Shown: positions 11,101 to 23,100 of the stretch, piece after piece
Numbering within the stretch: the stretch's first letter is position 1
How the letters are laid out: the number at the start of each line of letters is the position of its first letter
Assembly (NCBI RefSeq): GCF_000485595.1
Contig: NW_014577668.1
Coordinates: 130,553 to 164,731 of the forward strand
Direction: 5' to 3'
DNA from: Priapulus caudatus
Lineage: Eukaryota > Priapulida > Priapulimorpha > Priapulimorphida > Priapulidae
Length of the DNA stretch: 34,179 nucleotides
The notes under the pieces: model-generated
Told to the model about the DNA's origin: nothing
Database searches by the model: none
What the model saw: only the letters and a program-made list of their open reading frames with translations
Translations under genes and position numbers: made by a program

Positions 11101-14100
11101 GGTTTTATTTTTCTCAGCACGTACGTACGTGGATGTGCCCTCCAGGCTCATCGATATCTGGGCGGAGATTCTCAATTGTGCTGAAACAAAAATTATTCAT
11201 GTCGAATCGTTACTTGTCCGATCATCATCGTTTGATGGGTTTCTTGTTTGTAGTCGTCTCCCAAGGGCGCGCAGCGGTCGAACGTGCAAGCTACCCATAA
11301 TGCATTGCACGACGCTCTCAGAGAGAAGGAGCAGCATCTTGATCAGCTGATGCGAGAGCGGGACAATGAGAGGTGTGACTTCGGACGCGCGGCTGCCAAG
11401 GCAGATGAGGTGAGGCCATGTTTGTCGTCACCAGTACCGATTAATCAATCCACAGCATCAGGATGAGAACGAAAAAGCTTAATCGGACGCTTTAATCACC
11501 GGCAGCTATATTGTAAAACTATTTTTCTTTTTAGTTGGAGCAGGAGTTGGCCAAACTGCGGACAGATTACGATCGTCTTGCCGAAGAGAGTGCAGAAAAC
11601 ATTGGGGTTCTGCAAGGGGACTTTGAAAATACAGATGAGGCAAATACGTCACTGGCAAATCAGCTAGTGGACGAACAGAGGCAAGTGTCTCTGTCAGAAT
11701 TATATCAGTTGGATAATTTCGATTTTTGCGCAAGCATACTCGTGCGTGCGTGCGTGCTAATTGTGCACATAAAATTCTCAACTGTATATTTAAATTGGTG
11801 CTTTCTTTCTTACTCTAGGAAGTGTGAGGACCTTCAGTTTAGAGTAGAAGAGTTAGTCCTGAACAAAGGAGAGTCACTAGACGTAAGTCCTAAATTTGAC
11901 GGTATTAAGTGATTCTGAGATATATGGTATATATGTGTCAGATACCAGGCATGGTTTGACTTATATGTGAGATAGTGAGGGTGAGGTAAGGGTGAAGGAA
12001 ATAAAAAAGTGAGACAATGGGCTCATTATACTAATACAAATGGTAAGAGCTGGACAGGGAATGAGGTAGAGAGGTGGCAAAAATGATGAGGTATCACTGT
12101 GTCTTAAGCTCGTCTGTTTGAGACTGGCTAGAGTTGCTGCATGAGTACCACTGCATAATATCCACTGTTCTAACATAGATTCTTTGATACAAGTTTAGTC
12201 GGATGCAATACCGATGAGCTCGGTTTAGGGCTGGTCTTCTAGTTTGCATGGTTGCACTCCAGGGTGTCGCAAACATAGAGCGGATAGCCGAACTCGAAGA
12301 AAGCCTCTTGAAAGAGGCGGCAAAGATACATGACCTTGAGAGTGCGCTGAAGGAGGAGAGAGATCGCATCAAAACCCTGGAGGAAAAAGCGGAAGAGTCG
12401 GTTGCCGGCAGCGATGCGCAGCGTACGCTGATGGCGTCCGTGGTTGAGGAGAAACAAGTGCTCACTGCACTGGTGGCCGACCTACAGGTAGCAGCACCTG
12501 TGCATCTGTCAGCGTGTGTGTCTGTGTGCATGTGTGCGTGTGTGTCTGTGATCGTACATGTGTCATCGTGTGTGTGTCTGCCTGCGTGCGTGCGCGTGTG
12601 TGTGTCTGTGATCGTACATCTGTTATCGTGTGTGTGTCTGTGTGCGTGCGTGCGTGTGTGTGTGTGTGTGATCGTACATGTGTTATCGTGTGTGTGTCTG
12701 CCTGCGTGCGTGCGTGTGTGTGTATGTGTGAGAGATCATACCTGTGTGTTTCATTAATGTGTGCGTGCGTGCGTGTGTTTGTGAATGCGTGCGTGCGTGT
12801 GTTTGTGAATGCGTGCGTGCTTGCGTGCGTGCTTGCGTGTGTGCGTGCGTGCGTGCGTGTGTAATTATACCTACAGGTGTGTTTTATGAATGCATGCCTG
12901 TGTGAGTGCGTGCGTGCGCGTGTACATGTGCATCTGTGATCCTGCATAGGTGGGTTCGTGCGTGTGAGAGCACGTGTGCATATCTGTGGTCATGCCATGC
13001 ACTGATGCTGGATAACTCGCTCTGACATAGCTATAGATTATTCACAATATCTTGACAAAATGAAGAGCTGTGGCACATGTGGTTAGAGTGTAGGAGGTAA
13101 CGCAACACCCATAAAGGTTGAAATGGTCTAATACTTACTGATTACTCTGCAGATATATCAGCTATATTGTTCACCCAGCTTTGCGACAAGCCGTGGTTCA
13201 GTGTAAAATAATACGCTGATGTATATTATACAGGGAAAGGCAACGGAGTCTGAGCAAAACTGTCAAACACACCTTAGTCAAGTGGAAGAACTGCAACGAA
13301 AGTTAACGGCAGCAGATGAGAGGGTGCAAGAAGTGGAGGGTAGTCTGTCTGCTATGGTAAGTCATGCAGACACAAGCGCAGTGCTACTTTACACAATCTT
13401 CCACACACACAGGTAGTGGTAGCAGTAGCGGTAGTGGTAGTGTAGTAAGACCAGTACCAGGCTTAGCTACTAAACATAAGGGGCTCTAGAAATCCCATGT
13501 TACCTTGTTCGTCTTTCTTTATGGCTGTTATCAGTTGTTCTGTCGTGTTTTGTTGTTCTCTGTTTCTAAACATAGCATAAAATTGCAATTTACATGACAA
13601 AATATATAAATGTTTGTTATAATCTTTATTATGTGCTTTGTATAATATCAGAGCATGATCTTATTAAAAATTGAACTTTTATTTTAGGCTGGAGGACAGG
13701 ATGAAAGGCTTATACAATTGGACTCCAGTCTGAAGACAGAGAGAACAAAGGTAGAAGAGTTAAATTCAAATCTGCAGGCAGAAAAGACAAAGTTAACACA
13801 GTTAGATCTGAGTTTGAAGGGAGAAAAGACAAAGGTAGCCGAGTTAGACTCAAGTTTGGAGGCAGAGAAAGCAAAGGTAGTAGAACTGGATTCAAATCTG
13901 CAAGCAGAAAAGACAAAGGTAGCCGAGTTAGACTCAAGTTTGGAGGCAGAGAAAGCAAAGGTAGTAGAACTGGATTCAAATCTGCAAGCAGAAAAGACAA
14001 AGGTAGCCGAGTTAGACTCAAGTTTGGAGGCAGAGAAAGCAAAGGTAGTAGAACTGGATTCAAATCTGCAGGCAGAAAAGACAAAGGTAACAGAGTTGGA

Positions 14101-17100
14101 CTCAAGTTTAGAGGTGGAAAAGGCAAAGGTAACTAGTGAGGTCCAGGATGCTCAAAATTTGGAGGGCATGAGAAAGCCAAAGGTGGTAAACTGGATTCAA
14201 ATCTGCAGGCAGAAAGAGGCAAAGGTAACAGAGTGTGGCTCGTAAAGTCTAGAGGTGGAAATGCAAAGGTAGGCAAGGCTAGACCACAGGCACGGAGGCT
14301 AGAGAAGGCAAAGTGTAGAACTGGATTCAAATCTACAGGCAGAAAAGCAAGGTAGCAAGAGTTGATTTGGTTTGAGGCGGAAAAAGGACCAAAAGTAGCT
14401 GAGTTAGGCTCCGAGCTTGAGATGGAAAAGGCAAAGGTGGTAGGATACTGATTTAAACTCTGCAAGGCAGCCAAAGACAAAGGTAGGCACTGCGTTGGAC
14501 TGCAAGTCCTAGAGGCAGAAAATGCAAGAGTGGTAACGATTGCATTCGAATTTGGAGCACAACTGCAAAGGTAGCCGAATTGGCATTCAAGTTTGGAGGC
14601 AGAGAAGGCAATAATATGGAAATTGGAGTCTAAATCTCAGGCAGAAAAGACAAAAGTGTCAGGAACTGGAATTCAATGTGCAAGCAGCAAAAGACAAAGG
14701 TAACAGAATGTTAGAGCTCAAGTCTCCAAGCCGAACAAGCAAAGGCATGCGAGAGGCTGGAATTTGATATTTGACGGGATGAAATAGCAAAAGCAGCAGA
14801 GTTTGGACCTCATAGCTTGCAGACAGAAAAAAGCATAAGATTGGCAGAAGTTGGTTTGCCAGGGGTATGCGGGAAGAAAATAGAGGAGTGAGCAATTTGG
14901 CTACTACTGTATGCACCTGGCTGTATAACCTTCATGGCTGGCGCATTCGTCTCGAATAGATAACACTGGGTTCTATATTAGAGGTTTTTATTCGCAGATT
15001 ATGAGCAGAAAGGCTACAGGTCCAGTGAGAAAAATGTCAGCTAGTTATCCGATGATAAGCATATATTGTATGTATTTGTATTCTGCACTATTACTAAACA
15101 CTGATGTTGGCCCATACCTGATCAATCTTGTGAGTTCGTGACATCACGCCATCTATCAGTCACACACTGTCAGGATCCATTTTCCCCTCTAAATTGCTAT
15201 GTCTGTTTTTGTTTATTGACAATTAACAGCCTCCCGTATTGAACTTTTTGCAGCAGCGGGAGAGATAGTGATCCCGCAGGGACGTCTCTGATTGGCTAAT
15301 CTTGTTGCCCTCTTATTATTTAATTTTTAATATTTTTGTCTAAATTTTGTTTTTATTGTTAGAATTAGGGATAGGGTTAGGCTTAGGACTTGAGGTGTAG
15401 GGTTAACTGATTTCTATATCCAGCATCTTATTTCTATAGGTTTAGCTATCTCTCACACCGCTGAGCCCTATACGTATTATTTCGTCTGATGTTGTAAGCT
15501 CGAAACTTAATATTCTTAATGTTCTTTCCCTGGTCGATCGATTAAAGGTAGCACATGATATTGGATACTTGTCAGAAGCTCTGGTTGATAGCTTCACATC
15601 AACTGGCCAGCATGAATTGAAGAACGACAGCTTCGACAGAAGGACCGTTAGTGTGTTCATGATTTGTCATTAATGAGTAACACACACCACAACTCCTCGG
15701 TGCGCCTCAGCCCTAATACAGCGTCCACCACAACCCCTGATCACGCATCCGACCCGCCCGCGTCGCTGCGTCTCACCCCACGTCCCTGCTTCATGATTGT
15801 GACGAGCCCGCTTTCTACCCATTGAGGTAGTAAATTTAAAAGAAAAAACATTTCAGTTTTTTGCTCACCTTTGACATCTTCCTAACGATGAAGCTATTGC
15901 GCGATGGGCGTCGTCCGGCGTACGTCCGTGTCCGTATTCCGTCCGTGCCGTCCGTCAACATTTGGCTACGGTCAACGACAACTCAGGACCGTTTTCACCC
16001 ACATGTTTGAAACATTTGGTTAGTTGTTAGCTAGCTATGGCAGAGGTTTGAAGCTCCTATTTTGAGGGCACGCAGTCCGATCGTACTTTCCGAGCCACGG
16101 TAATATTTGGCAAAAATGTGAATTGCCATTAGTCAGTTCCGGTTCAACCGAATTTTTCCATTTTTGGTATGTGAATGAATATATGCGCCTAGGGTTTTGA
16201 TGTTTCAAAAAAATTATGTGCAAATTAGGGTAGGTTTTGGCAATTATATTACGCATATATATAGACACGCAGATAACAGTCTGTGGTGTCACAAATGCTT
16301 GCTGATTGGTTGCTTGTCTGGTTCGTTTTACAAGGATTTCATTGAGCAATCATCTTTAAGTGGCACAATTGGTATTTCCACTCCACCCTGCCGATAATAA
16401 CGTCTATACTTAACACGTAAGAGGTTTTAACAAACATTCGGAACGCACATAACCTATATATTCGAACCGCCATCGCTAAGTAACATCAAAGCGGGTATCA
16501 GCGCATCTACCGTCACAAATTGTGATTCATTGGGGTATAAATTATTATTGCGATATAGAAAACAGCATGGCCCGTGGCTACCGCCTAAAAAACCATACCA
16601 AGTAAAGCCACTTTCATGCAACCAATTAACCTTGACAAAGTTGCTGTTCTTGCAGGAAACACCAACTTGTCACAGTGGTATGATTAGGGCAGCCTACGTG
16701 GAATAACGTATCCCTCGAATCGTTTACACGTTTTACCACATCGGAGAGGCTCCGCTTTTAGCATGGCCTAATCTGATATTATAAAAACGTTAAATGTGCG
16801 ATCATAGGTGTAACCGGCCAGATCACCTCGCCCCACAGCCTCAGACTTCACATCTCCAAACATTTATTTTCACATAAAAAATTACACTAATATTGATCAA
16901 GATATTACTAATTAGTATATATGGAGTTCTCGGACCCAATATACTCTCGTTCTCATAATGTCGTCGATGGTTGCTCAATTTAAAACTGACTGTCTTTTCA
17001 CTTCACTCATTTGTGTCATTTTTTGTGGTGAGCTACAGTGTCATTGACAGTTTCATTGGTATAGGTTTATCTTATGTATTATCTTTGAAGTGAAGGGAAT

Positions 17101-20100
17101 GAATCCATAAATGTCATTCACGAGCTGTTATTTCACGTTTACTGCAGAAAAGTCGAGGAATTGCAATCAACAATCACAGATAAGGGTTCTGAGAAAGCTG
17201 AGGTACAGAAGCAACTGCAGTCGAGCCAGAAGAGGCAGTTCAACTTAAAGAACAGCTTGATAGTCTACAGAGTGAGTTGCAATCTACAACTGAGGCTAAA
17301 GAATCCGAGTGTCAGACCTACAGAAAACAACTTCACTCCAGCCAGGAAGAGGGCGGTTCAACATAAAGAACAGCTTGATGGTCTGGAAAAACGGTTGCAA
17401 TCTACGAGACCTGTACTAAAGTACTCAGAGACAGTCAGCCCTACAGAGAACAACTGCAGTCCAGTCAGGAAGAGGCAGTTCAACACAAAGAACAGCTTGA
17501 TAGTCTACAGAATGAATTACAATCTACGACTGAAGCTAAAGACACTGCGTTGTCAGAACTACAGAAACAACTCCAAAACAGCCAGGAAGAGGCAGTTCAA
17601 AACAAAGAACAGCTTGATAGTCTACAGAAAGAGTTGCAATCTACGACCGTAGCTAAAGACTCAGAGACATCGGACCTACAGAAGCAACTGCAGTCCAGCC
17701 AGGAAGAGGCAGTTCAACTTAAAGAACAGCTTGGTAGTCTACAGAAAGAGTTGCAATCTACGACTGAGGTTAACGATTCTGAGGCTTCAGAACTACAGAA
17801 ACAACTCAAAAACAGTCAGGAAGAGGCAGTTCAACACAAAGAACAGCTTGATAGTCTACAGAAAGAGTTGCAATCTACGACCGTGGCTAAAGACACTGAA
17901 ACATCGGACCTACAGAAGCAACTGCAGTCCAGCCAGGAAGAGGCAGTTCAACTTAAAGAACAGTTTGGTAGTCTGGAAAAACAGTTACAATCCACCACTT
18001 TGGCTAAGGATACTGAGACGTCAGAGGTACACAAGCAACTACAATCCAGTCACGGGGAGGCAGGTCAGCTCAGAGAACAGCTGGCTAAGCTGCAAGAGGA
18101 ACTGAACATTCTCAGTGCCGACAAAGAAAATTTGAAGGTGCGTAGACTACACACCCTATGATAGGTGTAGGATGCAGGTATCTGCATCATCTTCTGTTGT
18201 ACCCATCCACGAGCATCTGTCACTATATCTACTACTGCTCTGGTTAACCAGTAGGATATCACATATGGCGATGCAATTGTATTGCGATAGTACTGTAGTC
18301 CTCTCAGAGAACCTCATTTTCATGTAGAGATAAGATTTTTGTATTATAATGGAGGTACAATGCCTCCTATACTTTATTTTATCGTCAATGACTTCCCGTA
18401 TTTGTTTAGTGAGAAATTTAGATTTTGATGGTTCTGGTGGAACCAAATACCATCATCATAAGATATTCTACTGTTTTTCCAGCCAAATCTCTATAATAAA
18501 CTAAATATATATGGGCTTTGTGTACAATACTCTGTAAAGTTCTCGTAACTATTATGTTTGCAGTGAGAACTCGTTGGAGACGCGGCGTGTAGCACATGCA
18601 CTCGTCAAGCTTATTAACTTTTATCTCTTGCAGGCTGAGCATGAAGCCACCTCTGCGCAGCTGGAGACGGTGAAGTCTCAAGCGCAGGTCATCATAACTG
18701 AGAGTAAGGAGAAGGTGACGCAGCTGTCAGAGACCATGCAGGAAAAGCTGGCCGAAACGCAGAAGCAACTCAGTGAGCTGACTCGTGACCGCGACGCAGC
18801 CCTTTCGCAGAGCAAGGAGGTGCGCATCACTCGTCCTCCATTATATCGACGACAGACTGTGCTTTATTTGTAATGCGTGTAAATATGGCACTACTCTGTT
18901 ACACTTTTGTGGACGAGTTACAGGGACAGAGTTGAGTGATTGTTGAATATTTTCATTGCTTATTCTTGTGCTTGTTATATTCAAGGAATTTGCGGAAGGT
19001 GTGTAAGATGTTTTCATTGCAAACGGGGCTTCATTTGTTCTGTTCAAAATCACTCTACAGGTAGCAGCAGCGCAAGATGAACTGAAAAGGGTTCGTGAAG
19101 AAGAGGAATTTACAAAAGCAGAGATGCAGACTGAGCTGGAGGAACAGAAGGACTCCTTGGGCAAAATGAAGCTGGAGGTTGACATGCTGGCATGAAGCAC
19201 AGATATCAAAATATTTATAGCAGTTATACCTTAAACTGATTCTGTACTGCTATCATAGCGCGACGTTTAACTGATGAAAGTGGTTTTGATTATAATCTCT
19301 GGCTGACGGGAGAAGACTGTACATGCCGGTAATGGCAGTCTAAACAAAATCTCTTAAAAATTTTTTTATTTCAGATCAGTGAATTGCTTGCAGCAAACGC
19401 ACTGCAGAAGGAGGAAGCTGAGAGACTCCTGCAGCAAGGAGCGCAGGGAGAGCATGCCCTGTCAGAGCATTTGTACGTGCACCAAAGCAACTGCACTTTC
19501 TAATTTTCATTGAAATGTGTTTTGTAATATTTTGTTCGCTAAATTTAAAATCCGAAAAATTTGATCACCTGTGTGTTGGTTTCCAAGGTGTGTAAGTGAT
19601 TCCTCGTGCCCTGTCTGTAGGTCTCAACAACGGCAACAGTTGGAGCAGAACAAGGTGCAGCTGCTTGCATATGACGAACTTAAAAAGATGCGTGAGGAGG
19701 AGGAGTTTAAGATGGCGGAGATGCAGGCTTGCATGGAGGAGCAGGAGGAGAGCATGGTGACGATGAAGGAGCAGGTATGTGTCAATGCCAGTCTGTGTGC
19801 CTCCATGTATAAACAATAGAACTGTAATTTTTTTGCAGCACGTTTTGATCCACGATTAGTTTCTACCTAAACCCATTGCTGAAAGGCATACAGCTATTGG
19901 CTCAGATTTTAGTGTGAGATATTTTATATGGCATGTAAGTAGGCCTAAATTTCAAGTAATTATTTTCTGTCAGAATGCTACGCTGCAAGAGAAGGTGCAC
20001 TCATTTGAACATGAACTGGACGAGCACAGGAAAGGACTGGCAAATGAGGAACAGGCATTAACTATAAAGCTGTAAGTGTATATATTATACGACCTCTAGG

Positions 20101-23100
20101 CTAATAACAGATGGTTACACAGCAATAGTTTGACCTCAATTCCCCTTTCAGCTGCGTAAAATCCTACCCAATTGTTGCAACCGTATTTGTACTGTTACAA
20201 CACTGATATCTTGACATTAAATATAATGGTTGCTACCTTGTGGATTTTGCGATGTGGAAGAGGAGAGGTAGGAGGAGCGGAAGGAAGTTATAGACGTCGG
20301 GTTTTCCTCGTTGCTTATGTGATCTGGTGATAGCAGCATTTTCTTCATGTGAATGTGTCTCTCACTGTAGGTCAGCGTTACAACTTGAGCTGAGTCAGAC
20401 GAAGAAGCTATTGGACGAGTCGAATTCCACGCGTGGAACGATCAGTGATGAACTAACGCGACTGAAGTCTATAGAGCTGGATAAAGCAGAGGTAATACAT
20501 GAGTGTATGTGATGGCAGGTGATGTTAGAGCTTACATAAATTATATTTTGGGCTTAGATGATAAAATGAGGTGCATAGCAGAGGTAAGGGACCAGTGCAT
20601 GTGATGGCAGGTGATGTTAGAGCTTACATAAATTATATTTTGGGCTTGGATAATAACAAAGATAGGCAGAATGGTAGCTGAATAGTGTTGTTCTGTGGTA
20701 TTTTTATTTAAAAATATATGAAACTAAGAGAGAGATGCTCTATTATTGTACAAATGCTGATGCTCTATTATTTATTTATTGACTCCTAAAATATCCTTGC
20801 CGCAGTGACTAATACAGATACTCTTGATAGTATGATTATGTATTATATATATATACCAGTGTATACTGAATATATTTTCTAGGATTATATCTATATATTT
20901 TTGTTATTTTTATTTGTAATGCACACGACAAGAACCTAAGTGGATTGTTGTGTGCTACATTGGTAATAATTACACCATGTTTCTCTGCAGCTGGAGAACT
21001 CGAAAGAAACTTTAGAAGAACAGCTTCAGATGGCGGTGCAAAGGTACACGAGAGAGGCACGGCAGGAAAGACAGTGTTGTGCTTGTTTCTGGTGACGGGC
21101 GCTGCGCTTGCCACTTATTCTGCTATGCTCTACTGTACACGGAGCTTTCTCGTAACCAAATCATTTGATGTTACCTCGTATAGCACTGAGGCTGTTGTTT
21201 CTAGTTGATATCTATACCTCTGTGCTATGCATCATCTTTGATGTGTGCGACAGTGGTGGTGTGTGTATGAATATTTATAGTATGTGCTAGACATGTGCCA
21301 TTAGCCGAAAAAAAATAGGATTCGCTATTCTGTATTATGTCAACAACACTGTAGCTCATGGTGATAACAACTCACCTAAATCATGCTCGACTCTCTCTTT
21401 TCTTGCTTTCTGTTTCGATGGATTTTTAATGGTGAGTCTACTTTACTCTGATGCATGCTAGTGTCAATGATAACGTGGCTGTTCCCTTTATTGGAGATCC
21501 CCTTGGTTATGTAAAGTAGATAACTTTAAACTCGACGAAAGAGATGTTAAATAGCTATATCATAATCTGTGTGATATATCTATTTTCTTTGTGCATTATT
21601 GTTGTAAATGTCTTTTACTATGAATGGTGGCATGTGCAAACGAATTGCTCAAGTGTTTTTTGATTTGTTTTGGCAGAGAAAGGGATGCTATCCAGTTAAC
21701 GAAGAAGTTGAAAGAGGAGCTTGTTAGCAAGGTGGATGCAGGTAACGATGCTGTTTCACAAAAGGATCAGGATCTTGAGTTTATGCAGGCTGAGGTGAGT
21801 GTTCATGAGTTTCTCTAACATCTAACTCATCATGATTCATGTTTTTCACTCTCTTTACTACATGTAATGTAGGAGTAATTCTTTTATTAAAGGTCATTCA
21901 GTCATGTGACCACCAACTCCAGGGATCTATGTCTATGTACAGTGCATGGTATATTTTTGCAATAGTCTGGTATGAACAAACTATATTCAAGAGTAAGGAC
22001 TGATTGAAATAGCAAACAGAAATAACATAACATGAAGAAATGAGTCAATGCATATGTTCAATATGAAGATGGATTGAAAATGTTCAATGCATGAAAATGT
22101 AAGTCGTTTCCTACCGAGCTAAAGGTTGGGATATTAGCGGCATTTGTGAAGGATTATTAGCAAATAGCCAGCAGGAAATTTTTTTGATCATATTTTAATG
22201 TGTCTGTCCTTAGTATATGCTTGTAGTTTTGAAAAAAATGACCGTACTTTATAAAGGTGTGTTACATATCATTTAAGTTTATTTAAAGCTTATCACATCT
22301 GAGGTGAAATTATTGAGAAACTAGTGTCATATTTTGTTTTCTGGTTTCCAGTTGATATATGGCCACTCGCGTTTTAGTCGTGTGTCTGACGATATGACCT
22401 AACAATTACTTCTATTTTGAATAGTTATCAGTGCTCCAGGCAGAGATTGCTGCAGTGGATAAACTAAAGGTTGCCATAGCGACGCTAGAGAAGGAGAAGT
22501 TGCTGCTGACTGGGAGGCTGACGGAGGTTGAGTCGTTGCAGGATGCTGAGAAGGCAGCTAACGCCGCCCTTCTGCAGGACAGTGCCGACCCTCTAGTGAA
22601 CAGGCTGAAGGAGGAATATGAGTCAAGTGTCAGCCAGGTGGGGTTCCCCTGTGATTTTGGGAGGTTTCATACAAAGGAAAATGCACCTGCAGATCACTCA
22701 GGATTCACTGTTTGTGTGTGTGTGCGTGCGTGCGTGCGTGTGTGTGTGCGTGCGTGCGTGCGTGCGTGTGTGTGCACGTGTGTGCGCGCGTGCGTGCGTG
22801 CGTGTGGCTGATGTGAGTGGATAAGTGTATCTAAACTGATATGTCGTACATTTTTATTTTGACCTTGCCACATGCAGAGATACATGTCTAGTACATCCAA
22901 TCACACGTCCACATGCTTTAATAGGACGTCAGCTAATAGACATATCCTTATATTGCACTGTTAATCATTAGGTGTTGTGGGGCGGGGGGGGGGGCATCAC
23001 AGCTGTGCGTATGAATACTGATCTCAAGCTTCCTCTGCGTACTTGTACCCAAGTTGATTACTATAAAGGTCTCTTCGCAAGTGGAAAAATATCATCGTGA

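Larger units (their letters stand above)
10107..16330 (+). repeat. Large direct repeat, copy 2
   Basis: Second copy of 1-6290. Clean until about 14130, indel-rich from there to about 16.3 kb. Homology ends at 16330, after which unique sequence leads to CLIP exon 11. Confidence 0.92.

Noticed and set aside
12514-12947. Long Cys/Val-rich and His/Thr-rich open frames on both strands
   Set aside because: Simple-repeat translations in the intron after CLIP exon 6.
17161-17652. Basic 163-residue frame through CLIP exon 11 ([12 protein letters not shown] repeats)
   Set aside because: It is the shifted frame of the 39-residue repeat; only its first codons are real CLIP.
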